64,000 nt of DNA from Brevibacillus brevis (GTDB taxonomy: Bacteria; Bacillota; Bacilli; Brevibacillales; Brevibacillaceae), in contig NZ_CP134050.1 of the NCBI RefSeq assembly GCF_031583145.1, forward strand, positions 2,803,501 through 2,867,500. Reading direction: 5' to 3'. Shown here one piece after another: positions 43,661 through 52,347 of the stretch. The notes under the pieces were generated by a model. It was given only the letters and a program-made list of their open reading frames with translations. It was not told the DNA's origin and made no database searches. Position 1 is the first letter of the stretch, and every line of letters starts with the position of its first letter. The translations under genes and the position numbers were made by a program.

Positions 43661-45258
43661 CGATTCAGATTTCCTCTCCTTAGCTCCTCCTGGAAAGCGC
43701 GCAATCGGTTGTACTTCGCAGCCAATTGATCTACGTAACGTTCCCAATGAGCGTCTTGGTTGGCCTTGCTATACAGCGTCCGGACTTTTTTCAGCAGCTT
43801 GATCGCCTCTTTGTACGCAGGGCGGTTGCGTTCTCCAATCAGGCGGTTCACCTCGCGTACGTAAAGCGGAAAGAGAAGACTGGGGGTGCTGTCCTCGATT
43901 TCCTTGAACGCGACCCCGTGAATTTCCGACAGAGACACCTGATAGGCCATCTGCAGGTCGATCCATTGCCGATACTGTTTTTGTTCGTACAAATAGCCAG
44001 CGTATTCGTGAAAGCTGCTGGGCAAAAATTGTTTCAGCATGGCCCCGCATTCGCCACCTCTGCCGACTCTTTCCATCGCTTCCTGCCAAATGGCGACGAC
44101 CAGCTGATACGGTTGGGGGTCTGCGCTCCCGATCAGCGATTGCAGTCGCTCTGCCCATGTAAGAAAGCGTGTCCACTCTTCGTTTCGCGCGAACATCTTG
44201 AGATAAGGCAAATAAAAAGCGAGGGTCAAACGGGGATTGGGCCGCCATATTTCCATCGCGGCCTCGTCATTCCCTTCCATGACAAAGAAGTGGGCGCGAA
44301 GCAGCCTGTACGTATCTTTTGCAGCGTCAGCGGCCTGTCTGTCCCGAATCAGACGGTCCAGCTCCTCGACCTCGCTGTGGATCCAGTCGGGCTCCTGCAG
44401 GAGATTCCACCAAAGAGTCTGGTAGGCGAACGTCCAATAAAGATCGGTGAATGGACTATGCTTCATGTTTCGGGCCACCAGCATCGTCTGCTTGAGCAGG
44501 TGTGGATGATGCTCCCGGAGTTGGTCTGCATTCGAGTAGTACAGGATCCCTTCCAGTTGTTCAAGCAGCCGTTCCGCCGTCTGCGACAAATCCTGGAACC
44601 AGTAAGACTGCCGATGGTCCCGGACGAACTGTTGCAGCTTTCGCAAGTGAAACAGGTTGGCGTGTGCGGAAAAAAGCAGCGCTTGAGCCGGCGGCCAGGC
44701 AGAAGCGACCCCCAGCACATTTTGGTAGCTGGACATCAGCTCGGTCGAAGCGCGGTACGATTCCATTGCAGAGGAAAGATTCCGCGTCCAGCTTTCCAGA
44801 AAGGTCCACCAATCGCTGACGGAGCTGGTTGGTTTTAGTGGAGATTCGACGGATGCGGCTTCCGAAGAAGAGAGCGGCAATCCGGGTTTGTACGCCGGTA
44901 CGAGCATGGCGTAAGAAAACCTCGCCCGACGCGGCTGCTTGGTGCGGGTGAGATACGTGCGCGGATTCTCAAACACGCTGTACATTTGAAAGAAGGCCGC
45001 GGCTATGTGCTTGCACAGGCGGGTGTACGGACAGGTGCATGTGCTGCTTTGGACGTCTTCCAGGTCCAAAACGACTTGGTACACCTGCGATCCCTGTACG
45101 TCACAGGTAAGCAGCCTTTGTTTCTCTACGCGGGTGTTGAAGACAAGGCCATCCGAAAAATAGGTGTATCCCCGTTCGATGATCGGTCCCTCGGCAAACG
45201 CGAGAAGCTGTTCTCCCGCTTGGATGGCTTGCTGTCGTGTCAGCTCTCTTTGCAACAT
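43657..45258 (-). CDS. SWIM zinc-finger protein, SNF2 partner
   Basis: 533 residues. An N-terminal SWIM zinc finger (CTCPYTRLCKH, CxCxnCxH, residues about 72-82) preceded by FSDGLVFNTRVEKQRLLTCDV is followed by a long helical, TPR-like region with many Trp/Leu/Tyr. SWIM fingers bind DNA or proteins and are often encoded beside SNF2 ATPases in Bacillota, so the two gene products probably form a complex. Start 45258 with GGAGG 10 bases upstream; the stop overlaps the SNF2 start. The pair has been proposed in some contexts to affect DNA repair or defence; this is not established here. Confidence 0.88.
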   Translation of the reverse strand: MLQRELTRQQAIQAGEQLLAFAEGPIIERGYTYFSDGLVFNTRVEKQRLLTCDVQGSQVYQVVLDLEDVQSSTCTCPYTRLCKHIAAAFFQMYSVFENPRTYLTRTKQPRRARFSYAMLVPAYKPGLPLSSSEAASVESPLKPTSSVSDWWTFLESWTRNLSSAMESYRASTELMSSYQNVLGVASAWPPAQALLFSAHANLFHLRKLQQFVRDHRQSYWFQDLSQTAERLLEQLEGILYYSNADQLREHHPHLLKQTMLVARNMKHSPFTDLYWTFAYQTLWWNLLQEPDWIHSEVEELDRLIRDRQAADAAKDTYRLLRAHFFVMEGNDEAAMEIWRPNPRLTLAFYLPYLKMFARNEEWTRFLTWAERLQSLIGSADPQPYQLVVAIWQEAMERVGRGGECGAMLKQFLPSSFHEYAGYLYEQKQYRQWIDLQMAYQVSLSEIHGVAFKEIEDSTPSLLFPLYVREVNRLIGERNRPAYKEAIKLLKKVRTLYSKANQDAHWERYVDQLAAKYNRLRAFQEELRRGNLNR

Positions 45259-45336
45259 CTGGTCAGATCCTCCGCACGAAGTGTCATCCCTCCATTATAA
45301 CGCAAAGAATGGGGAATGGAAAAAGAAGCGCGCCTA

Positions 45337-46545
45337 TCATTCAGGGATTCCGTTCAAAAAGCGGAAAATCTGGTCGTAGAGAGGGTCGTTAGACTGGTAC
45401 AGGCTTAGCAGCGCCTGCTTTCTGCCGTTTTTTCCAAAAAACCAGCCGCCGGTGTACCAGGCAAGCGGGGACTCGAACTGATAAGGGGGAAACACTCTGC
45501 CTTTGTCGTCTGTGCCACCCGTGGAGCCTGTGTGCAAATAAGCGAGCAGCCTCTCGCGCTTTTCCTGATCGTAGGTGACGCCCAAATCGAACTCGATTTC
45601 CAGTCCCATACCGCTGTGGGCGGCGGAGGCTGCCGCTTCGGTGAGGCTCCTAGAAGGGTTGAAATACGTATTCGGCTGCAAAAACGCCAGATCAAAGCCG
45701 AGCGTTTGCCATTCATCCCATCCACGGGCTCCCTGATACGGGATCCATATCGATTGCAGACGGCGTCCATCTGTATGGCACGCGTGGATTTGCATGTTTA
45801 CGTCCCTGATGACAAAGCGATCGTCAAATGCACCGCCGTAATCGTACAGGCTCTCCTGGAGCCAGTAAAAACCTTGCAAGCGAAGACAGCAGCGCAGAGG
45901 GCTGGTCGACCATCTTTTCAGGAACAGGCAGATCCAATCGACGACAGCTTGTATCCGAAGCAGGTCATCCGGAAAGACGGCAGGGTTGGGGTAGGGGAGA
46001 GCGATCCATACATTTGCATGGGGGAGTGGGGAACGCTGGACTGCCTGGCAAAGAGCATCCAGGTTTCGCTCGCGCAAAAACAGCTCATCGAGATACCTGA
46101 CCCATTCGTTCCAAGTGGCCGGTGCTTTTTCATTGCGGGTCAGGTACCGTCCTTCGCCGGTTACCGTGAGAATGCCGAGAGCGAGGAAAAGGAAGTCGCT
46201 GAACATGGCACCGTCGATGAAGCCCGTGGATGGATTCGTATGTGTCAAAAGCGGGGCAAAATCCGCAGGCTCCCAAAATTGATAGTGTGGCGTGCCATCC
46301 GATCCGATGCTGTAGCCGGCATACGCGAGAAACAGCTGATCTACCTGTCCTTTTTCCAAAGCGGGATAAGAAGACAAGTTGCACCACCGCTTTCCCAGAA
46401 GTCTGTGTCTGTATCGCCCAAGATCTTGTATGTATATGAAGAAACAGCTTGGGCTATCCCGTGCGAACAAAATCACGAAGACCGCTTCTATGGATCGACC
46501 GCTCTTGAAAAACCAAGCAAGCAAGCTCAGCAAGCTGTTCGACAA
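45337..46545 (-). CDS. DUF4855 domain protein
   Basis: About 402 residues as an open frame, with the conserved DUF4855 core from about residue 60 (KGQVDQLFLAYAGY, YQFWEPADFAPLLTHTNPSTGFIDGAMFSDFLFLALG, and late QTLGFDLAFLQPNTYFN, GLEIEFDLGV). The domain has a glycosidase-like alpha/beta look and unknown function. The start is uncertain: the first in-frame start is a TTG (46545) with weak AGGA; no good ATG occurs before the core, so the N-terminus may be damaged. It lies 78 bp upstream of the SWIM gene on the same strand. Confidence 0.65.
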   Translation of the reverse strand: MSNSLLSLLAWFFKSGRSIEAVFVILFARDSPSCFFIYIQDLGRYRHRLLGKRWCNLSSYPALEKGQVDQLFLAYAGYSIGSDGTPHYQFWEPADFAPLLTHTNPSTGFIDGAMFSDFLFLALGILTVTGEGRYLTRNEKAPATWNEWVRYLDELFLRERNLDALCQAVQRSPLPHANVWIALPYPNPAVFPDDLLRIQAVVDWICLFLKRWSTSPLRCCLRLQGFYWLQESLYDYGGAFDDRFVIRDVNMQIHACHTDGRRLQSIWIPYQGARGWDEWQTLGFDLAFLQPNTYFNPSRSLTEAAASAAHSGMGLEIEFDLGVTYDQEKRERLLAYLHTGSTGGTDDKGRVFPPYQFESPLAWYTGGWFFGKNGRKQALLSLYQSNDPLYDQIFRFLNGIPE

Positions 46546-46845
46546 ACGGCGGTCATCCTGAGATCATTTCTTTTCCTACGGAAGGAAGGGGGAGCGATGC
46601 AGTCAAGTTGGAAAAATAAGATCCGGATTCGGCATGATCGGGGAAACCTGAATAGAGAGCTTGGCGGCGAATGTGGAGTGGGGGGGGACTTCGCTTAGAA
46701 AGGAATCAGATAAAGGTTATTCGTGGAAGGTTTTGAATTGATTTGGCGTATTATGAATGAATTTGACAGAAAATGATTGTTCGTGAAAGGTTTCTGCGTT
46801 ATAATCGGTTACGACAAGCTGGATTTTTCAATCAAGGAGGCAATC
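46546..46845 (+). promoter_or_regulatory. fru operon promoter region with 60-bp-spaced direct repeats
   Basis: TTATTCGTGGAAGGTTTT (46717-46734) is repeated as TTGTTCGTGAAAGGTTTC (46777-46794), exactly 60 bp apart. TATAAT (46801-46806 region) with TTGTTC 17 bp upstream is the likely promoter, so the second repeat overlaps the promoter. Candidate FruR/DeoR operators. The remaining sequence back to 46546 shows no gene. Confidence 0.6.
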
Positions 46846-47601
46846 ATGCTTACTCCTGAGCGTCATCAGCTTATATTATCCATGCTGAAAGAAAAAGATA
46901 CGGTTCGCATCACGGAATTGGTCGAAATGACAGGTGCCTCTGAGTCCACGATTCGCCGTGATTTGAGCGAGCTGGAAGAACAGTCGCTGCTCAAACGCGT
47001 GCACGGTGGGGCGTCATCGCTGCAAAACAAGATCGAAGAGGCGACCATGCAGGAAAAATCGGTCAAATACGAGCAGGAGAAGACGGCAATCGCCCGGTTT
47101 GCGGCGAGCCTGGTCAACGAGCGGGACTCCATCTTCATCGACGCTGGTTCGACTACGTCACGCATGGTACCATTCCTTCTTCACGACAATATCGTCGTGG
47201 TGACGAACAGCCCGGATATTGCGATCCAATTGATCAGGCGTAGCATTCGAACGTTTCTGATCGGCGGAGAATTGAAAGCGGCAACATGGTCGCTGGTCGG
47301 GCGGGAAGCGGTCCGCTCCATTTCCCAGTACCGATTTGACAAATGCTTTATCGGGACGAACGGGATCGATATCACCAATGGACTGACGACACCCGATCCG
47401 GACGAGGCTTATGTAAAACAGCTGGCTTTGCAGTTTTCCGACCGGCGCTTCGTTTTGGCAGATTCTCACAAATTCAACAGGGTCACCTTTGCCAAATTCG
47501 GCGATCTCTCCGATGTGACGATTGTTACAGATGAGCGATTGGGTGAAGAAGAGCAAAGCATCTACGGCAAGTGGACCCATTTAAAAGTGGTGAAAGCATG
47601 A
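46846..47601 (+). CDS. fruR: DeoR family regulator of the fructose operon
   Basis: 251 residues. DeoR helix-turn-helix (ERHQLILSMLKEKDTVRITELVEMTGASESTIRRDLSELEEQ, RVHGGAS) and DeoRC sensor (DAGSTTSRMVPFL, VTNSPDIAIQLI, GGELKAATWSLVGREA, LADSHKFN). Its position at the head of fruK-fruA identifies it as the fructose repressor, which is usually relieved by fructose 1-phosphate. ATG 46846 follows AAGGAGG. The stop overlaps the fruK start by four bases. Direct repeats near its promoter are the probable binding sites. Confidence 0.9.
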   Translation: MLTPERHQLILSMLKEKDTVRITELVEMTGASESTIRRDLSELEEQSLLKRVHGGASSLQNKIEEATMQEKSVKYEQEKTAIARFAASLVNERDSIFIDAGSTTSRMVPFLLHDNIVVVTNSPDIAIQLIRRSIRTFLIGGELKAATWSLVGREAVRSISQYRFDKCFIGTNGIDITNGLTTPDPDEAYVKQLALQFSDRRFVLADSHKFNRVTFAKFGDLSDVTIVTDERLGEEEQSIYGKWTHLKVVKA

Positions 47602-48509
47602 TTTACACAGTTACCCTGAATCCTTCGATCGACTATCACGTATGGGTCGAGGCCATGACAGCGGGCACGATCCATCAAGTGCAAAAAGAGTGGAAGGTCG
47701 CCGGAGGAAAAGGAATCAATGTATCCAAGGTGTTGCAGCGGCTCGGCTGTCCGAGTGTCGCTCTGGGATTTGTCGGCGGATTCACGGGCGCCTTTATAAA
47801 GCAGCAGCTCGAACAGGATGGGGTCGAACACCGCTTCATCCCCATCTCAGGTGATTCGCGGATCAACATCAAGATCAAGGCTGATCAGGAAACGGACATG
47901 AGCGGAGTTTCTCCCGATATTCCTGAGGAAGCGCTGCAGCAACTGCTGGATCAACTGGACAGGCTGAATGCAGGAGATTTTCTCGTGCTCGCGGGAAGCG
48001 TCCCGGCAAGCATCCCTTCCGATATTTATCAGCACATCATGGGGCGGATGAATCAGCGCGGGGTCCGAGTCATCGTGGACGCGAAAGGCCAGGCGCTCGG
48101 AAATGCGATCGATGAAAAGCCGTTCTTGATCAAGCCGAATCATCATGAGCTGGGCGAGCTTTTCAACACCCAAGTCGAGACGGTTGAAGAGGCTGTACAC
48201 TTTGGCAGGATGGCTCTGGAGCGAGGCGCTGCCAACGTGATCGTTTCCATGGCGGGGGACGGCGCTGTTTTTGTCAATCGCAGCCGGGCATTCTCGGCCC
48301 ATTTCCCCAAACAGCAGGCAGTCAATTCAATCGGTGCGGGAGATTCGGTTGTTGCTGGCTTTTTGTATGCGCATTCGCGCGGGATGGACGAGAAAGAGGC
48401 GTTTCGATTTGCGGTTGCGGCTGGCAGCACGACTGCCATCTCGGAAGGTTTTTGCACGTTGGAAAAAATCGAAGCGTTTTTACCGCAGATTACCATTACA
48501 GAGAGATGA
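47598..48509 (+). CDS. fruK: 1-phosphofructokinase
   Basis: 303 residues, PfkB family. N-terminal MIYTVTLNPSIDYHV, glycine signature KVAGGKGINVSKVLQRLG, and the C-terminal motif VNSIGAGDSVVAGFLY with the catalytic Asp of GAGD. It phosphorylates fructose 1-phosphate to fructose 1,6-bisphosphate. The start overlaps fruR by ATGA and fruA follows 15 bp later, the standard fru operon order. Confidence 0.95.
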   Translation: MIYTVTLNPSIDYHVWVEAMTAGTIHQVQKEWKVAGGKGINVSKVLQRLGCPSVALGFVGGFTGAFIKQQLEQDGVEHRFIPISGDSRINIKIKADQETDMSGVSPDIPEEALQQLLDQLDRLNAGDFLVLAGSVPASIPSDIYQHIMGRMNQRGVRVIVDAKGQALGNAIDEKPFLIKPNHHELGELFNTQVETVEEAVHFGRMALERGAANVIVSMAGDGAVFVNRSRAFSAHFPKQQAVNSIGAGDSVVAGFLYAHSRGMDEKEAFRFAVAAGSTTAISEGFCTLEKIEAFLPQITITER

Positions 48510-48524
48510 GAGGGGGCATTTCCT

Positions 48525-50456
48525 ATGCAAAGTCAAATTCGTATCGCAGACTTGCTGCGAGCAGACACGATCGTCATTCCGATGGAGTCGACGACCAAAG
48601 ATGCGGCTCTGGATGAGTTGATCGACCGCCTGGATCAGGCGGGCAGGCTGACCAGCAAGGAAGAAATGAAAGCGGCTATTCTCGCGCGGGAAGCACAAGG
48701 CTCGACGGGAATCGGGGAAGGCATCGCTATTCCGCACGCAAAGACGGCCGCCGTGAAACAGCCAAGCATTTGCTTCGGCCTTTCGCGGGAAGGGGTCGAT
48801 TTCGATTCGCTTGACGGACAGAAAGCCCATCTCTTTTTCATGATTGCGGCGACTGCCGATGCCAACCAGGCCCACCTGGAAACATTGGCGCTCCTCTCCC
48901 AAATGCTGATGGATGACGACGTGCGTGCAAAGCTGCTGCAAGCGCAGACGGGGGAAGAAGTATTGGCGCTCCTCTCCCACAAGGAGCGGGAAATGAACGG
49001 GGAAGAGGCTGTGGAAGAACCGGCAGGCAATGCCTCTGCCCAAGATTCGGCTGACTCCCGGTCCGCGGTGAAAGTCGTGGCGGTGACGGCGTGTCCGACC
49101 GGTATCGCCCATACGTACATGGCAGCAGATTCGCTGGCAAAAAAAGCAGCCGAGCTGGGCATTGCGTTGAAAGTGGAAACCAATGGCTCAGGCGGCGTGA
49201 AAAACCGGCTGACCGAGCAGGATATTGCCGAAGCGACAGCCGTCATCGTTGCTGCGGACAAACAGGTCGAGATGGAGCGGTTCGCTGGAAAGAACGTCAT
49301 CGAAGTGCGTGTAGCCGAAGGGATCCGCAATCCGGAAGGCCTTCTCGAGCGCGCCGTCAAGCAAGACGGACCTGTCTATCAGGCGAAAGCCGGAACGCGT
49401 CAGCAATCGTCCGCGAATGAAAGCGCACCCAAACAAAAACGCGAGTCTTATTTCTACAAGCATCTCATGAACGGGGTATCAAACATGCTCCCGTTCGTCG
49501 TGGGCGGCGGGATTATCATCGCCTTGAGCTTCATGTTTGGCATCAAAGCATCCGATCCGAACGATCCGTCATTCAACCCGCTGGCAAAGATGTTGATGGA
49601 CATCGGCGGAGGCAGCGCCTTCGCTCTGATGATTCCGGTGTTGGCCGGCTTTATCGCGATGAGCATCGCGGATCGTCCCGGTTTCGCTCCAGGGATGGTC
49701 GGGGGGATGCTAGCGACCTCCGCTGGTGCCGGTTTCCTCGGCGGTCTGATCGCCGGTTTTCTGGCCGGCTACGTTGTTGTGCTGCTGCGCAAAGCGCTGG
49801 CGTGGTTGCCGGCTTCGCTGGAAGGCATCAAGCCTATGCTGCTGTATCCGCTCCTGGGCATCCTGATTACCGGGGTCGTCATGATCTACGTCGTATCAGG
49901 GCCAGTGGCGGCGATCAATGCGGCTTTGGGTGAATGGCTGAAAAACATGAATTCGGGCAATGCCATCTTGCTCGGACTGGTTCTGGGAGCCATGATGTCC
50001 TTTGACATGGGCGGCCCGTTGAACAAAGCGGCGTTTACTTTTGGTATCGCGATGATCGCCGAAGGCACCTACACGCCCCACGCAGCGATCATGGCTGCGG
50101 GCATGACCCCGCCGCTCGGCATCGCGCTGGCTACCACATTGTTCAAGAAAAAGTTTACGGCGGAAGAGCGACAGGCAGGGAAAACCGCCTACGTCTTGGG
50201 AGCGACATTCATTACGGAAGGGGCTATTCCCTTCGCGGCAGCTGACCCGACCCGCGTCATTCCATCCATCATGGTAGGCTCGGCGGTAGCGGGCGGACTG
50301 TCCATGTTCTTTGGATGCACCTTGCCTGCGCCGCACGGAGGATTGTTCGTCCTCCCGGTAGTCGGCCATGCAGGATTGTACGTGGTGTCCATCCTCGTCG
50401 GCACGGTCGTCACCGCTTTGATGCTTCGCATGTTGAAGAAAGACGTTTCCGAATAA
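48525..50456 (+). CDS. fruA: PTS fructose transporter, EIIA-EIIB-EIIC
   Basis: 643 residues in three domains. EIIA-Fru occupies residues about 5-150, with the active His71 in GIAIPHAKTAA. EIIB-Fru spans about 180-275 with Cys190 in VTACPTGIAHTYMAADSL. EIIC spans about 310-640 with many helices and the GGGIIIALSF and GALPF-like ITEGAIPFAAADP motifs. It takes up fructose with phosphorylation to fructose 1-phosphate, using phospho-HPr. GAGGGGG precedes the ATG. A dedicated HPr gene follows. Confidence 0.95.
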   Translation: MQSQIRIADLLRADTIVIPMESTTKDAALDELIDRLDQAGRLTSKEEMKAAILAREAQGSTGIGEGIAIPHAKTAAVKQPSICFGLSREGVDFDSLDGQKAHLFFMIAATADANQAHLETLALLSQMLMDDDVRAKLLQAQTGEEVLALLSHKEREMNGEEAVEEPAGNASAQDSADSRSAVKVVAVTACPTGIAHTYMAADSLAKKAAELGIALKVETNGSGGVKNRLTEQDIAEATAVIVAADKQVEMERFAGKNVIEVRVAEGIRNPEGLLERAVKQDGPVYQAKAGTRQQSSANESAPKQKRESYFYKHLMNGVSNMLPFVVGGGIIIALSFMFGIKASDPNDPSFNPLAKMLMDIGGGSAFALMIPVLAGFIAMSIADRPGFAPGMVGGMLATSAGAGFLGGLIAGFLAGYVVVLLRKALAWLPASLEGIKPMLLYPLLGILITGVVMIYVVSGPVAAINAALGEWLKNMNSGNAILLGLVLGAMMSFDMGGPLNKAAFTFGIAMIAEGTYTPHAAIMAAGMTPPLGIALATTLFKKKFTAEERQAGKTAYVLGATFITEGAIPFAAADPTRVIPSIMVGSAVAGGLSMFFGCTLPAPHGGLFVLPVVGHAGLYVVSILVGTVVTALMLRMLKKDVSE

Positions 50457-50480
50457 ATCCAACCAACAGGAGTGAGCCAA

Positions 50481-50741
50481 ATGGTAGCAAAAACTTTTGT
50501 CATTCAAAATCCGACGGGACTCCATGCACGTCCAGCCTCTTTGTTCGTACAGAAGGCAGCTTCGTTCCCGTGTGACGTTCAAGTCATCAAAGGCAGCAAA
50601 AAAGTCAACGGAAAAAGCATCATGGGTCTGATGGCGCTCGGAGCGGCCAAAAACGATGAAATTACGCTGGAGGTCACTGGCGAGCGTGAACAGGAAGCAT
50701 TGGAAGAACTGGGGAAAGTCTTGACCCACGTTCACGGTTAA
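50481..50741 (+). CDS. HPr phosphocarrier protein in the fructose operon
   Basis: 86 residues. Both regulatory sites of a Gram-positive HPr are present: His15 in PTGLHARPAS (EI-dependent phosphorylation) and Ser46 in KVNGKSIMGLM (HPr kinase site). It can therefore both feed FruA and, when Ser-phosphorylated, act as CcpA corepressor. AGGAG precedes ATG 50481, 24 bp after fruA. An HPr gene at the end of a fru operon rather than with ptsI suggests a second copy; a general ptsHI elsewhere is expected but not visible here. Confidence 0.92.
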   Translation: MVAKTFVIQNPTGLHARPASLFVQKAASFPCDVQVIKGSKKVNGKSIMGLMALGAAKNDEITLEVTGEREQEALEELGKVLTHVHG

Positions 50742-50781
50742 GCTGGGGGTAACATCCTCTTTTATGTAGCGACGTTTCATT

Positions 50782-50817
50782 GACATCCAAGCCGGTCTGG
50801 TTTGGGTGTCCTTTTTT
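50782..50817 (+). terminator. Terminator of the fructose operon
   Basis: GACATCCAAGCC pairs with GGTTTGGGTGTC (two G-T pairs), followed by CTTTTTTAT. Confidence 0.85.
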
Positions 50818-51312
50818 ATGCGCAGGTACATGCGTTATTACGAACATTTCAACCTTATGAAAACGCGCGATGGTTGTATAGTTTATCGCAAAAGCAAAGG
50901 CGGAGGGCCTTCTTTCGGAATAGAAGGAAGCGATCGTTTATCAAAAAAGAATCCGGAAGAAAGGCATTCATACACGCTGAGACATTCAGGGACTTCGGTC
51001 CTAAATGCAAGGCGAATAAGTACAAGAAAATTGGATTAAACAAATGTTTAAATGGAATTTCTCCGAATAGGCTACCCGTCAATATGGACGAGGGTTGTGA
51101 GAATGGCCTAGCTTGGGCTGATCGAGAAAATCTAGCAAAATGGTAAAGGTTACTAATCATCGATTTTTTGTGATACAATTAAAGTGAATTGAAATATTTG
51201 GATTGTTTTTCACTTCCAAAGGAAAGGATATGGCTGTTTATGAGTCATCTCATTGGGATACCCCCAAAGCTTTCCGAACAAAATCAATCGATCGATGGGG
51301 GAGGACAAAGAT
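50818..51312 (+). other. Intergenic region with the promoter of the GNAT gene
   Basis: Frames of up to 114 codons start inside the preceding terminator and lack ribosome sites, so I see no gene. A promoter for the next gene is likely: TTACTA (51150-51155), 18 bp, TACAAT (51174-51179). Confidence 0.5.
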
Positions 51313-52050
51313 ATGAAATACAACCTTTTTACATTGGACAAGCATCCTGAAATGGCAAGCCGTTTTGATGATTTGAATGAAGTCGGTTGGCCGACGTTCA
51401 TGTTATATGATGAAGTGGCGATCCAATATTATGCCCAGGTGGTAGAATACTTTCCGCAGTTCCAGTTTTGTATTACGGATGAAAGTGGGACCGTAATGGC
51501 TTGCTGCAATTCTGTGCCCTTTTATTGGGATGGAACAGAGGAAGGACTACCAGCCGGATGGGATCATGTATTTCTGAAAAGCATCGAAGATTACCAACAG
51601 GGAAGAAAGCCCAACACAGTATCTGCTCTTGCTATCGTGATCCATCCCGATTACCGTGGGAAGGGGATCAGCAGCATCATGGTAAAGGCTCTGAAAGATT
51701 TGGTTAAGAGCCACTCCATCCAACATCTGTTTGCGCCTGTAAGGCCTTCTTTTAAATCGAAGTATCCGCTGACTCCCATGAGCCAGTACGTCCATTGGAA
51801 AACGGATGACGGTGTTCCATTTGATCCCTGGATCCGGACTCATTTGCGAGTAGGGGGGAAAATGATCAAGCATGCTCCGGAATCCATGATCATTAAAGGA
51901 ACGGTAGCAGAGTGGGAAAGCTGGACAAATATGAAGTTTCCTGAGTCGGGTACATATATTGTTCCAGGGGCCCTTGTTCCTGTTACCGTGGACGTTGAGA
52001 AGAATGAAGGACGTTATGTGGAACCCAATATCTGGATCCAACATTTCTAA
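51313..52050 (+). CDS. GNAT family acetyltransferase
   Basis: 245 residues. GNAT core in the middle: ALAIVIHPDYRGKGISSIMVKALKDLVKS supplies the acetyl-CoA pyrophosphate loop (RGKGIS). The N-terminal part (EMASRFDDLNEVGWPTFML) and the long C-terminal extension (FDPWIRTHLRVGGKMIKHAPESM) are characteristic of a subgroup of unknown substrate. ATG 51313 is behind GGGGGAGG. Monocistronic, between its own promoter and a strong terminator; somewhat lower GC than its neighbours. Confidence 0.8.
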   Translation: MKYNLFTLDKHPEMASRFDDLNEVGWPTFMLYDEVAIQYYAQVVEYFPQFQFCITDESGTVMACCNSVPFYWDGTEEGLPAGWDHVFLKSIEDYQQGRKPNTVSALAIVIHPDYRGKGISSIMVKALKDLVKSHSIQHLFAPVRPSFKSKYPLTPMSQYVHWKTDDGVPFDPWIRTHLRVGGKMIKHAPESMIIKGTVAEWESWTNMKFPESGTYIVPGALVPVTVDVEKNEGRYVEPNIWIQHF

Positions 52051-52159
52051 ATGGAGGATGGTTCTATGAACCGTTCACAGAATTGATGCTCGAATGTACG
52101 TAAGCAACGTCCTTCAAGATCGCGGGGAGTCTAAGTCGATCGCGATATTTTGAAGATAG

Positions 52160-52200
52160 AAAGGCCGGAATTCCTTAATGGATAAGGAGTTCCGGCCTTT
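52160..52200. terminator. Strong hairpin terminator, sibling of 31923-31961
   Basis: A 17-bp stem with one G-T pair between 52160-52176 (AAAGGCCGGAATTCCTT) and 52184-52200 (AAGGAGTTCCGGCCTTT), 7-base loop, ending in TTT. Confidence 0.88.
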
Positions 52201-52347
52201 TGCTTTCACTAGCCAACCGTTTTCCACGTTTCCGTCCCCGAGTCAACAGCTGGGAGAGAAAGAGGCCTTTCATCAAATCCACCTGCTATTTTTTTCCCGC
52301 CGTCGGGGAATCATGTAGCTATCAGAAAAAGGGGAAGGATGGTAAAG

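Noticed and set aside
50802..51146. Plus-strand 114-codon frame with a weak transposase-like end
   Set aside because: It starts inside the fructose operon terminator, has no ribosome site, and the resemblance to an IS3 C-terminus is too slight.
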